Assembly: GCA_020746875.1 (NCBI GenBank) | Contig: JAGTJL010000001.1 | Span: forward strand, 4,216,001 to 4,280,000 | Origin: Rhexocercosporidium sp. MPI-PUGE-AT-0058 | Taxonomy: Eukaryota > Ascomycota > Leotiomycetes > Helotiales | Length of the DNA: 64,000 nt | Reading direction: 5' to 3' | In this document: positions 45,496 to 56,934 of the stretch, one piece after another | Layout of the letters: every line of letters starts with the position of its first letter | How positions within the stretch are numbered: position 1 is the stretch's first letter | Position numbers and translations under genes: made by a program | The notes under the pieces: model-generated | The model's input: only the letters and a program-made list of their open reading frames with translations | Told to the model about the DNA's origin: nothing | Databases searched by the model: none

Positions 45496-48259
45496 TCAAG
45501 CTGGAATTCTTTCTGCTGCTTTGTCAAAGTCATTCTCGAAAAGCATCATATGATTCCAAGACGGTTCAACTGATGTATCCGCTAGGCCCAAAAGCCGGTC
45601 CAGATCAGATCCACTTCCCTCACTTGATCCGTCCAAATGCTGGCAAACGTCAAGTTTGTCTCTGGATTCAAGCGACGCCCGTTGTGCCTTGTCAAGTCCA
45701 TTGCGGAGACACAATGCGAAATCCTGTTCTTCGGGTAGTTTTCCCCTGCTAATACACAAATCAACAGTCCATGTAAGTCTTAGATACGTGTCTGGATACT
45801 TCATGAGGATGTGACCCCAATCTGTGACGGCCTCTCGGTCTGATTGTGCTAATCGTTGGTTGTAGGCTTGTGCAAGGTCCGCAGTATGCTTGGCCGTCTC
45901 CTTGACCCAATCCACTCCATAGTAATGAGGCAAAAATGCATCAGTTGCCTCTATCAAAACATCGAGCCGGCTTTGATTGAATACTGGATCAACCTCTAAC
46001 CATCGGTTTATGTGATCCAAGGCTAATTCTTGCCTGAGAGATGATAGACGCGCCGTGATAAGTTGGAGGGCTAGAGGAGTAGCGATACAAGCCAGTCTGT
46101 GTCAGTTATAGTCAGTAGACTAGTGCAAGGTCTCGCAGAAAAGTGATCAGGTAGACTCACGCTGAGATTGGTAGAGAATTCGTTAGGCCATAACATGTGA
46201 GTGCTCCAACGCATCTCGTCAACCCGAGCGTAGAGCACTCGACGTCGCGACAAATCTCACCACTTTGAATAGCTATATCCTCCGTAACTGGATGCGTTGT
46301 AGACGACCTCGCTCTGGATAATTGATTGAAAACTCTATGATTGCACAGAGTGATGCAAGCGGTGCTTGTGTCTGTCAGTGTGAAGGCCGCCAAGACTGAA
46401 TAGGGGAATGGAAATCAAGAATTTACTGGTAATAGATATACATAAGGTTTGTGTAGAGGACGATACTGTTGGCTGGGTCCCTTGTATCGATATGCCGCTC
46501 TCGGTCTTGACCGTCAAAGAGAGGAAAATCGACGGTTGCCGACTCATACCAGGCTCCAAGTAGACGCCAGCATTTCTGAATCTGGGTATCACTCCCTTGA
46601 GTCGTTTCAGGCTTTATCTCAACCTTGGACTCAAAGGGGAATGCAATGGATAGTACATCCGTCAATATGAGTACCAGGTCCAAGAACTTGGCAAATAGAA
46701 TGACGTGCCGACGTTTGATCGCCGGCGCAAAGACTCTTGAACGATGTATCTCTGTCTGGAGATCGTTAAAACCTAGTGGCACATAGGCATCCAAGTCAAA
46801 CAAATCAGGTGTGATTTGAAGACGGAATCGTGTACAGAGAGGTGAAACCCTGTCCAAAATAATGCAGCACCACCAGAGTCGGCGGACAGATCTGAAGTAG
46901 TGTTTTTGTGCGGAAGAAGCCAAGTTAGACAAGTCGGCCACAGTCCCGTAGCGATGTGCGTTGATGTATTCAGCATGGTGAAGAGCGAGACGATGCCAGT
47001 TTCTCCAAGGATTGGGGGATGTGTTGGCGGGAATGTTTGGGACCCAGCTCATCAACAACAATGCTGCTTGTGCGAGGGGTAAATGCGCGGATTCAATTTC
47101 ATGGTCGTATAGTAGCTATGTCTCCCTGTCAGACTCGCCTTGTCGGGTAATCATTGGAAAGTTAACCTTTGTTTTACGATAGAGCTCGGCACGGGCAGTA
47201 CGGACGTCAGAATATCCTAACCGTATAAGGTATTCAAGAGGCACAAACTAGACATACAGTCAGTAAACGAGACATGGTGAACAATCACAAAGCATGGTAT
47301 CGGCTCACATTGCAACTGGCAAAAAGTATGGCATGTAAGACAACGAGCGACATTGTGTCTTTGGCGAGGGATTGATTTGACTGGGAATACATGTCCCAAA
47401 AGTCTCCCTCGTCAATTAATGGGAGGAAGACATGGACATGTGTAAAGTACAATGACATGAAAACGTCAAGAATCGGGGTTATCGGCACATGAAGACAACC
47501 CTGAGCCTCTAGATAGCTGATATCTTGATGTGGAATTGCGTGAATGTTGCCAGCTGTCAGAAATCGATAATGTGAGTATATAACTAGCCCTCTGTCCGCC
47601 TTCAGCGGTCTCTCCAAGGGTGATCCCGCCGACCCCGTTGGTAAGAAGGCTCTCATATCATTCTGAGAGACGTTAACTGGTAATATGTCAGCATAATACT
47701 CCTTTATGGGAAAGTTGAGTAGTTGTATACCAAACCAACTTGACAGATTTGGCTGCTCCCCAGAAGAAGAGAACCCGTAGGGCTCTTTAGGTGTTGGAGG
47801 TAGAACAGCGTTGAAGTCTAGAGAATCCATATATCCTGAGTGCCATGAGCTAGCAATCTCTGTTGGCTGAAAGAGGTCAAGGGCGCCTGCTGTTTCGGAT
47901 ACCAACATCGGATCGATAAGCTCATTGTTCTTGGTTGCTGCTGATTTGGGCGCGCTGTTCTTGGCAAATATTGAATCGTTGGTTTGTTGTGAGGCTCGCC
48001 TTTTCCCTTTAGGGTCAACCTGACTCCTGTAATTGAACGTCAATGTTGATTTGACGAATAAGGGAGCAGTAACTACTTACCAAATGGCCATGCATTCGGG
48101 TATGAGGCATTGCTTCTCATCTAGGGAGCAATTTGTGCAAGGTTGGCCATGTAAAGCGACGTCGCATCGGACTTTTCTGGATCTACATGTGAGACATGCT
48201 TGTATAGAGCGCTTTCGCGGAGGTTTCGACCGTGGTGCCGGGTGTTGTGGAGAAGCCAT
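45496..48259 (-). CDS. Zn(II)2Cys6 transcription factor 2
   Basis: A multi-exon gene read through 48259 to 45496. Exon 1 (about 48259-48080) carries a basic lead RSKPPRKR and a zinc cluster at C22, C25, C32, C41, C44 and C51 (C-x2-C-x6-C-x8-C-x2-C-x6-C). A GTAAGT intron then joins to SQVDPKGKRR. The regulatory domain follows in exons ending near 47310, 47100, 46440 and 46160: LDVFMSLYFTHVHVFLPLIDEGDFW, AQAALLLMSWVPN, SVRRLWWCCIILDR and CTRFRLQITPDLFDLD. This is the fungal_trans layout seen in cutinase-regulator-like proteins. The last exon (to 45496) ends DKAAERIPA. Exact borders of the middle exons are by eye. Its place between the transporter and hydrolase makes it the prime candidate local activator. 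Confidence 0.82.
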
Positions 48260-49197
48260 GATATTGACGATGTGGATTGTTGAGGAGTGATGAAGGAGTG
48301 AATTGACAAGAAAGAAAGGAATGGACGCGTATGGGTTTCAAGGAACAATTTAATGCATGATTAGCGTGATGCACACGCTCGGATTACCTCCGCAACCCCA
48401 GGAGAGGTGCGGGGGGGACATGCAGTTTTGGTCTAGTCTTCCCCATTCCAAAATGCCGATATCTGGGGCCGTGACAGTGTTGGCACGTTTGTCGGGGTAA
48501 CGACCAGGGGTTCTGTCCTACCCCTGCAGTGACTTTCGAGGATTTTGAGCCTCCTTTTGCACCTATAGGTATATAGACCTCGATGCACTTCGCATCCTCT
48601 TAAGTCCTCTGTGTTTGTCTTATCTATACAATCAATACGTCTTATTAAGTTATTGGCTTCCCTGACAGACAGGGAACTTCCCCGCAAAAGTTCACTGAGA
48701 CCCTCCCTGATTGGAGATGCCAATAAACCAAATACCAAGTAATTAGCCGCATTAAACGCCTGCAGGCTGCGGCTGCAGCTTTTGACAGGTTCTGGATACA
48801 TTGACTGAACTTCTGTTGTCGTATGTGCAGATCTCCATATAAATACAGTCCATCCGTAGTCATGTGCCTTGCACATGACTCATTATCACATGTCTCATCT
48901 CACACTAACCTCTAGGCTTCCACACCCCCAACAGCAGCATTTGGGATATATCGGTATGGTTATTAGGCTGTTAGCAGAGGGATCAGAAGGCGTAAAGCCA
49001 GGTCAGATAACATACTGCGTGATAGATAATGGAAGTGTGTATATTTTAAGGGTCGACCGGAGGCCTTTTGGGTAGGTTAAAGGAAGAAGGCTATAAAGCT
49101 AGCTGCTAAGAGCTGGTGCTTCTGCCGCTCAATTAAAGCAGCAAGTATGTCATCAAGTGATTTTTTTCCAGTATTTTATATAAACAGGTTAAATAAA
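48260..49197. other. Upstream region of regulator 2, no gene seen
   Basis: Promoter of the minus-strand regulator followed by sequence with only unconvincing short frames (for example 48433-48876 minus). It reaches the 3' end of the hydrolase at 49198. Confidence 0.45.
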
Positions 49198-50142
49198 CTA
49201 CAGGATACCCTTTAGGAATTCCAACTGGGCGCCAATATTCTCTTCAAAGCTTTGGCCATAATATGGCTCGAAATGACCGGCTCCCCTTACAATCTTCAAA
49301 GTCTTTGGCTGTAATGCCTTCTCAAAAGCTTCAAGTTGCAAGTGCGTCGGGACCGTTACATCTCGATCTCCTACAGTCATCAGGAACGGTGTTGGGGAAA
49401 TTCGATGGATGTACGCCATTGGCTCGTGAAGAACAATATTGGTGAGACTTTGCAGCGTGCAGGACTCCGAGTGTCTCATGCCACGCCTAGTTGTCTCTGC
49501 AATAAAGGGAATCGCGCCAGTATCCTTCAGTACGGCTTTACAGGTCCCATTCAAGATCTCCTCAACAGAGCTCGGGAAGACCGGGACCCGAATCTGTGAC
49601 TCTGGGTGACGATTGGAAATAAGGAGATCCGCTGGGGCTCCAGGTAGTCGAGAGATGGCTTCGCCTGACACAAAAGGAACTTGCACTATAAGCCCAGCGA
49701 TGCTCCTGTTCATGACAGCCGCACATATGGCATTTCCACCAGACATGCTGGATCCCCAGTAAACAATCTTGGACGGGTCGACGTCAGGGTGTGCTGCTGC
49801 GTAGTTAAAGGCGTCAAGATAGTCGCGCGTCTGAAGCACAGGGTCGGCTTCATCACGCGGCAAGCCTTCGCTGTCTCCCCAGCATCGGTTGTCGTATGCT
49901 AATGCTCCGTAGCCAGCGGCGTTGAAGCGCGCAGCGAAGTCAGGCAGGAAGTGATCGCGAGTACCGGAGAACTACATTATCATCATTCGTTAGACTCAGA
50001 ACTCAAGCAGCTGACATAGACCATTATTACCTACACCACTGGTTAAGATGATACAAGGTTTCTTGGCCCCAACGCTGTAGAACGTGCCTTTGAGTTTCAA
50101 GCCATCGTAGGTCGGGATATCAACGTCTTGAATATTGGCCAT
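49198..50142 (-). CDS. Alpha/beta hydrolase
   Basis: Two exons, complement of 49198-49971 and 50035-50142, giving 293 residues. The intron (49972-50034) has a GTAGGT donor and TAG acceptor. The nucleophile elbow is GSSMSGGN (109-116), where the fifth position of the classical GxSxG is Ser, followed by GG, as I recall for this fungal hydrolase group. The acid is in VGDRDVTVP and the histidine in GAGHFEPYYG. N-terminal strands are DVDIPTYDGLKLKGTFY, and CWGDSEG precedes the elbow. No signal peptide, so it is cytosolic. Substrate unknown: an ester or lactone hydrolase or C-C bond hydrolase would fit with a monooxygenase and SDR. A three-copy CTCGGCA array begins 228 bases upstream of the start. 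Confidence 0.85.
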
Positions 50143-50369
50143 TGTGACGATAGGAACAAGCTTTGACCTGAGTAGACAAAAGTTGTATGGGAGTCCAAGT
50201 TTGTAGAGAGAAACAGCAATACATAATTTTAGCTGTCATATCGGCTCAACGTAACTTTATAGGAAAAGGGGAGGGGGCATAGTTGAAACTGAATTACACA
50301 AGACACGACACCTCGGTTAGTTTAGGACCGGAACATTATTGCATTTACAGTGGAGATTCACTACAATTT

Positions 50370-50399
50370 CTCGGCAGGGCCTCGGCAGGGCCTCGGCAT
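50370..50399 (-). promoter_or_regulatory. Three CTCGGCA octamers at 11-bp period
   Basis: CTCGGCAG at 50370 and 50381 and CTCGGCAT at 50392 on the plus strand, exactly 11 bases apart with the spacer ggc. It lies upstream of the minus-strand hydrolase. Same unit, copy number and period as 40182-40211. It is in opposite orientation relative to the gene it precedes. Confidence 0.6.
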
Positions 50400-51452
50400 G
50401 GTGGGGCGGCCTCACGTGAAGACCCACGCCGCGAACAGCTAGCGTCCACGAGGAACGGAGGAGTAGGCCCACGAAGTTGGATTTCTCAGCCTGTACGAGG
50501 CGTGGGCTACGAACCTGGAGTCTCTGTTACTCCAGAGCCAATGAGAGACGCAATTACGACCAGAGGAAACGAGTCCACGACGTTGCGGCCTGCCTCCACC
50601 GTAATTTCCGGCCGGCCTCGAGGCCCCTTTGGCACACAGGAACGATTTAAAAACCATCAGATGATAACGGTTGCAACCTCTCATGCCGTCACCCTAAGGG
50701 GAGTTCACAGAGCCTCAGAGGCACGAACCGAAGTCGAGCAGACACCTGTGAGGTGGAATTTGATTTATGGGATCAGGGCTGCTGCTGGCTCCCTACTTCG
50801 GAATGGAGGATACTTTGGTTAGTGGATAGAAAGATTCTGCGCTGCAGGCTTGTGTGTATAAAGGGACTATCTGCAAGACATGGTCGGCCTAGAGAACGAG
50901 AGGATACTAGGTATCAGGAAGCAAGAAATCACGCCAACTTGTGGACTGAGCTATGGCAACGATGGCTAGGAAGAAGGTTTGTGTGTCGCTTCGGCTGCTG
51001 ACTAGAGATCCTTACAACATTGTCAGTATAGCTTGAGAGGACGGATGCGCATGTCGGCTCACAAGAGCAGGAAGGTTGTTATGCCGTGACCTTAAGGGGA
51101 CTTGATAGAGCTGCAATTGAGCCTGAAGGGTGGGCTTAAGGAGCAAACGGGTATATGAGTGTGGGGGGAGGTTTTAGCTGCGCTGAATTTTAAAGGCTAA
51201 GATTTTAAAGGCAAGAGGATCTGTGGATATTTAGGAATGAGAGTACTAGTGAGCTGGATAAGGAGCTGGGAAAGCATGAGAGGGAGTTTGCCCATCTCTC
51301 CGTTGTATTGACTTAAAATAACAGACTAGGTCTTAGTATACCAATGCAATATTATACCTGCGGATCAATGCGAATGCGGCCAAGCACGGGAAACCGTCAA
51401 GCATTTCCTCTTCTGATGCGCGAGATGGGAAGGTTAAGTTACTCGTATTCCC
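50400..51452. other. GC-rich intergenic sequence of unclear origin
   Basis: A 179-residue plus frame (50283-50822) starts without ATG and is low complexity, so I do not call it. Two imperfect copies of a stretch starting tgccgt(c/g)accctaagggg occur at about 50683 and 51081. No known domain. Confidence 0.4.
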
Positions 51453-52519
51453 TGTCACGTGCACAGGGTAAAAATCTGCACTTTTCCCCTTATTAATAAT
51501 ACTTTAAAAAATCATAATATAGCCGAAATAAAAGATATAATTAAAGCGTTTTGCTGCGTTAAAATTATATGACTGTCTTAATTATTCTGCGATTACGCAA
51601 GAGTTTAAAGTTAATTATATAACTCTTATGCGGCGGCATAAAAGCCAAACTCGCCTTAAAGCCGACTTTTTATTTAAATCTATTTAATATTTAATTAACG
51701 ATTAAGAAGAGGTGCTAATAAAGTATATTAATTAAATAATAAAGCATGAGATGCCTTTTATAAGTTAAATTATTAAGAATCTAGCTAAGGAAATTATTGA
51801 AATACTTATTAAAAGGATTAGACGTCGTAAATTTATTTATCGGTATAAGAGTCGTTTAAAAAGCGTTTATTTTAGGAATATTAATAAACAACGTATAAAG
51901 TCTAAGTACGGGCTTTTTTATAAGCACTTTTTTTAATTAATTAAGTTTAATTTTATTAATCCGTTATTATATAATCGTTAAATACTATTATTAATTAATA
52001 CCTTTTATTTTCGGAAATAGTTAAGTTATATAATAAAAACTTATTATATTACCGCTAATAACATATATAATTAAGACGAAAAAGGTTTTATTTTTAAGTA
52101 AATATTAAAAACACTCAAAATTATATTAATAAAGGCATATAAATTAAGTCGTATTAAGTAAGTAATTTAAAATAATAGCAAAGAGTTTATTAATTTTTAG
52201 CGTATGTTTTAGTAATTAAAAGAAAGGCTCTCTTACGCTATTTTATAAGAGAACTTTTAATGATTTACAAGACTTTTAGCTTAAGGATTTGTGGTGTAGA
52301 AGTGGATCGAAGCACTGCGAGCAGTTTTAGTTAAATTAGAGTAATTAATTATTTTATATATAAAAGGAAATCAAAAGAAAACAGTTATTCTCCTGAAGGC
52401 GGTCTATAGTAGCAGAACCTAATTAGGTCACGTGCAGTGCTAAGAGAGCAGCTGCCCGTGCCTATACGACAGTAATGAAGTCAAACGGGTGTGCACGTAT
52501 GCGGGGTGTGCACGTGACA
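51453..52519 (+). mobile_element. Degraded pogo/CENP-B-type transposon fragment
   Basis: The plus strand between about 51510 and 52260 encodes RIP-broken pieces of a pogo-type transposase. These are an N-terminal helix-turn-helix (IIKAL, SAITQEFKVNYITLMRRHKS), a CENP-B/Tc5-like DNA-binding part (IIKNLAKEII, WVSRF-like, KSVYFRNINKQRIKSKYG), and the DDE entry NIYN-DEKGFIF near 52065-52095. The catalytic remainder is missing. TGTCACGTGCACA at 51453-51465 and its exact reverse complement at 52507-52519 could be terminal repeats, but the core CACGTG is itself palindromic, so this pairing is weak. Confidence 0.6.
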
Positions 52520-53336
52520 TGGAATACGAGTACTCTTTTAACCTCGTTCCTTCGTCTTCGTCTTTCCTTCGTCGTAAGGTCGGTCTAGTTCGAATGCATA
52601 TCTCCGAAAGGAAGGAAAAGACGCGACCCTTAAGAAGGGAATAAGGCATTTAGCCGTAAGCAGTTGAGAAAATAATAATTAAAGATTCGTAAGAGAAAAG
52701 ATAGAAAGCGAAAGTCGTAAAGTAAGATTTATACATATTAAAAGTATAGAACTATCGTAAGAATCTCCGTCTATCGAGCTCGAAAGCAAGCCTTCCTTTC
52801 CTCTTACTCATAACAACCTTCGAATGCGACTCTCGTTAGCTACTTAGTAAAGAGCATTTCCAGCCTGCACTACGAGGAGGTGAGAGTTCGACTTTGCAGG
52901 CCAAAATAGTAGGGAATGGCGACCCCCCTCAAAAGCGGAAGGGCAATACCAACTCTTTGGTTTTGATTTAATACAGGATCTAGCAACGCCAATGACGAAT
53001 CCAAATACTTGTGGTATGTGGTATTTCCTCGATAAGATATCCACGGGCTTGATAGGAGCAGATTGGGCAATTAAGTGTTTTTCTTTGGAAGTGGTTGTAA
53101 TTGGTCAGAATTGGTTGGAATTGGAATGTTGCCCTGGCAGAACTCACTCATACTTTCGCTCGCAACTACGTAAATTGCAGACAGTGAAAGCGGAAAGAAG
53201 ACGAAGATAAATACTTGAGGGCAGGGGGTTCAAGTCAAGCTACGACCTCCTCATATCTTGTGGATCTGAGAGTAATGGACTGGCCGAAGCACGACAGGAG
53301 GACTCAATCTGACGATGGACATCTGTAGGTGAGGCC
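52520..53336. other. Intergenic, no gene seen
   Basis: Composition returns to normal. Overlapping short frames on the minus strand (52844-53070) lack any feature. No repeats or RNA genes recognised. Confidence 0.4.
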
Positions 53337-53978
53337 CTAACCCGAATCTCTGTTCAACAATGGATCGCGGTCTCCATACTCCACTCTATACTCCGCGTCA
53401 TTGGAATTCACATCAGAAGAAGAGTGTGAGGAGTTGCTGTCTGGCTGCTGGTCAAGGACAGCCTCCAGGCTGGAGTTGACTCTCGAAACCCAGGCTGGAA
53501 GAGTGCGCCTCCGGTAAGAATGTCTGTCTGCATCCTCTGCACCTTCACTGCTAGGCTCAGGTGGAACGACAACTCTTGCTCTCTTCCACATGCCATGTGG
53601 TCCGGGGAAACAAGTCTTGCAAGTCTGTAGTGGTGGTGCCGGATCCTCAAGCAGCGTCTGATCCTCCATACCCCGTTTGACACGGAATCGTCGGATGACC
53701 CATGATATATGCTTCCTGGAGCCGCGAAGTCGGCATCGGATGCAACTGTAATCAAACTTGAAGTACAGATTCCCTTCCTGCAGGAGGCGGATAGGATTGG
53801 CTCCGGAGTATACCTCCCACATAATGTTTGGGTAACACTTGGGACATGGATAGTCCATTGGCCAGTCGGGAGGCATTGCTGTCTCGCATCCTTTGCAAAC
53901 CCAGGGTTCGGTGGACATCGTGTGTATGCGTTGGATTATGTGTGTGGTCGGTGTAACGGGCTGTGTGTCAATAGTCAT
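53337..53978 (-). CDS. Unrecognised cysteine-pair protein
   Basis: Single frame of 213 residues, or 193 if it starts at the second methionine (MSTEPWVCKGC). Four CxxC pairs are spaced along it: CKGC, CPKC, CIRC and CKTC. This suggests two zinc ribbons or one larger zinc-binding fold in the first 120 residues. The C-terminus is Ser/Asp-rich and disordered. I know no family with this pattern; lineage-specific small zinc-binding proteins are common in fungi. Codon use and composition look like coding sequence. Confidence 0.55.
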   Translation of the reverse strand: MTIDTQPVTPTTHIIQRIHTMSTEPWVCKGCETAMPPDWPMDYPCPKCYPNIMWEVYSGANPIRLLQEGNLYFKFDYSCIRCRLRGSRKHISWVIRRFRVKRGMEDQTLLEDPAPPLQTCKTCFPGPHGMWKRARVVVPPEPSSEGAEDADRHSYRRRTLPAWVSRVNSSLEAVLDQQPDSNSSHSSSDVNSNDAEYRVEYGDRDPLLNRDSG

Positions 53979-55051
53979 CTAGAAAGAGGACAATAGGTAG
54001 TAGAATAAAGGTTGGGTAGTGTGCTCTCTCGAAACCGAACCTGCCTGAGTCTGACGATTTAAATATGATCTATCTCGTTCTGTTCAGGAAGTGTTTCTTG
54101 TACCAGCCTCCGAACAGAGCATTTACTACTAGTGTTGACTTCACCGTGATAATTTGATTAGATTTCTCCTAGTCTGGCATTGGCTAACAACGAGCCATTT
54201 ATTGTCTGTTTATTGTTAAGAGCTTTGACAGCCAGTCACCCCCCTTTGTCTACACACAATCTATTGCTGAGCAAACCAGTACAAAGAATGCGTTTCGTCT
54301 AACAGAAATGCATCATGCAACATCTTTAACACGCAGTTCAACCTCTACCCCACACGAACAGGAAAACACCAGACATCAAATAAGGTATTACTCCGCAAAA
54401 GCAATGATCAAAGATTTTGAGAATGGACGGTTGAGATTCGGCTCGTTACTTCCATCCGATGTCTCTGCTGAGCTGCAATCGTCGGCCAAAACAAAGGACT
54501 TGAGAGATTCCGTTGCCATCTTACATGTCATAGTGTGTACAGCATTTCGTTGGAGTCGAGGTTTACGGCAGCCAGGAGAAGTGGGCAAAAGAGTGCACGG
54601 AATTTGTCTGGCCTGAACTTGCGGAGCCTAGACATGTGAAGTCCATCTGAAGTATTGAAGTTGCTAGCAGACGGTATCACGAAATTAGTACCCCGAATTA
54701 AATCTTAAATTGTTCTTGATTTCACAAATTGCGGATTTGCAGGTAAATGTGCCGGATTAACAGGATTGTTAGAGACTAATGCTGTGTTAGTTTACACAAA
54801 TCAATCAGACATTTCAATAGGGTATGAGATCACGTTACGATATAGAAGGGCAAAACATTTGTGCAACGAGAGGCTCTCATTCGTACTCCAAGCGACCCAG
54901 GTATCTGAAAATCGTCGTGAACATCTCGCCCAATGTTGTTCTGCCAGACCACATTCCTCCCTGGAACGGCCCATCAGCTCCACCATCCATCGAATTAATC
55001 AGCCTCGACCCATTTTTGCTTTTATACTACATCGAGTTGTGGTCGGCCTCT
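53979..55051. other. Intergenic with short frames of doubtful status
   Basis: A plus frame of 102 residues (54308-54616) and a minus frame of 66 residues (54388-54588) overlap; neither is convincing. The region probably includes the promoter of the cysteine-pair gene and the 3' flank of the acidic protein gene. Confidence 0.35.
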
Positions 55052-55807
55052 TCAAGTATTTTGGTTTGGGGTTTCCTCCTCGATGGTCTCGCAGATTCGC
55101 AGGCAGCTGATCTCCTTGACCCTGTACCTGCCGAATCTTGGGTGTCTGTTGAGTCGCCATTCCGCAATGCTCATCTCAACCTCATTACGGCGAATACCAT
55201 CCTCCACGATCTCGCCCTCCTCGAACCAGTTATCTCCCTCTTCGTCATCTTCCTCAAACTCGGACTCGGTTTCCATTGGGCTGTCCTTGGAGAAGTATGA
55301 GGACTTGCGGACCTGCAATGGAGCTGGCAGGTCTCTAGGGTCGAGAACAAGAGGGTAAATTTGGGAGAGTAGGGAGCCTTGGCTTCGTGGTTGGTTCTCG
55401 AACGACGTGTATGGTTTGGGTGGTGGCTCCGAGAGGTCGAGATCGTCGGGAATCTCCTTCTCGATCTCCAGCAGCTCCTCTAGACCAACATCCCCAAGGT
55501 CGGGGGAGCTCTCCATGCTTCCTAGTTCATCCATTCCATCTTCATCCGTATCTTCTTCATCCTCGTCAACAGTTGTCTCGGCTCCTTTTCCTTTCTTGTC
55601 TATTTGTGGGGTGTAGTTGCTGCTGCCCGAGTTCGAGTCCGTGCTTTCTTCGATCTGATCGTTGACAGGGCCAAGGTAGATCTCAACGAAACTGTATGGG
55701 TCTTCAATTTCGACGGTCCCAGTTGTCTCCGCTACTGGAATACCTGCTGCACTGGCGGTTTGGTGATCTGGGGCAACGTTCTCTTTGTTGTGGGCATTGG
55801 CAGGCAT
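55052..55807 (-). CDS. Unrecognised acidic protein
   Basis: A frame of 251 residues starting MPANAHNKENVAPDH. The middle is highly acidic (DEDEEDTDEDGMDELG, EFEEDDEEGDNWFEEGEIVEDG) and mostly disordered. The C-terminal 60 residues (NEVEMSIAEWRLNRHPRFGRYRV) look more ordered and basic. There is no known domain. The last codons may be read-through into an intron, so the true C-terminus is uncertain. KEN near the N-terminus (residues 8-10) resembles a degradation box but could be chance. Confidence 0.5.
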   Translation of the reverse strand: MPANAHNKENVAPDHQTASAAGIPVAETTGTVEIEDPYSFVEIYLGPVNDQIEESTDSNSGSSNYTPQIDKKGKGAETTVDEDEEDTDEDGMDELGSMESSPDLGDVGLEELLEIEKEIPDDLDLSEPPPKPYTSFENQPRSQGSLLSQIYPLVLDPRDLPAPLQVRKSSYFSKDSPMETESEFEEDDEEGDNWFEEGEIVEDGIRRNEVEMSIAEWRLNRHPRFGRYRVKEISCLRICETIEEETPNQNT

Positions 55808-56934
55808 CGTGGCCCGTTGGCTTGCGTGATGTTCGAGAGCCGTAGTTGCAGCTGTTAAAATTTCGAACTGTCCAAGGTGGCATCTTATACCCTTTGGTGA
55901 ATGAGGCCGACATTTTGGCCTAATTCCCTCATTGCAATGAGACGCTCACCTTGATGACCCTTTGTTTGTATTGATTTTTGTGACCACCGATCTAAGCTCC
56001 ACATCGGGTGAATTTCTCTTGTTGTCCAATAAGCGTATTAGTTTTGGGCTTTGTAGAGGGAGAGAAGACGCGACGGCCAAATTGCTACTGTTCTTAGGAA
56101 GATGCACGTGCTAGTTGCAAGCCTCTTCAACCCTTATCATCAGTAAACAATCAAGAATGGCAGCTAGGATGTATTGATTTACCTCGAAATTCCTCATCCG
56201 CCATGAATCTAGCTATAATCTGATAGGCAATGTCCAAAAAGTAGTCAACACATATACGCCGCAGTGTTATTAGGTGTTGGAAGCCCAAAAATCAGGCAAG
56301 TGCTGCCGTGCCCTGGTGTCATGTCACGCCTATCTAGTCGTGCACAGGGTTTCGGGTTGCGACGGAAGCCACAATCTAGCACACTCTCCTCAAGATATCG
56401 ATCATAGGGAGCTGATACTGTAGTCCTAACCCTAATTTTTCAATCAACCCAAGTCACGTGCATGGATGCAGTCATCCCTCTTGCCCGATCGTGTCTTCCT
56501 GCTAAGCGAGATGAAGCCAAACAAAACGATGAGCTAAGAAAGCGGCCAACTTCAAGTCTGGCGCACAGTACCGGGAATTCCATAATTATTGCATTAATAT
56601 TGTGGCATAAAACATTGTGATGTTGAAGTTTATGTTTCGAGGAATTTTGAAGATATCCGCCTTAATGGATATACTTACCTGCACTGCACAGCACGACTTT
56701 TGTGTTCCAGTCTCCAAGAGAGGGAGAAGGGCCTTCCTTAGGCAGTGAAGATGGGATACTAAAGACTTCACAAAACTCGTCGCACAGTGCAATAATGAAA
56801 ATTGTTATATTGAAATTCATAAAACAAAAAGGAACCTGTTTTTCTCCTTTTTTTGAGTGCGCTCCCAATTTAATATCCCAGCTCAATTTTCTTTTGAATT
56901 CCCAACCACCCAATCCGGTTGGATGGGCCCTATA
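55808..56934. other. Intergenic, no gene seen
   Basis: Promoter of the acidic protein gene and 3' flank of the next gene. Only short overlapping frames are present. Confidence 0.4.

Noticed and set aside
50283..50822. 179-residue plus-strand frame
   Set aside because: It starts without ATG, is low complexity and lies over the repeat array upstream of the hydrolase; no domain.
54308..54616. 102-residue plus frame
   Set aside because: No recognisable feature and overlapped by an equally plausible minus frame; could be real but not supported.
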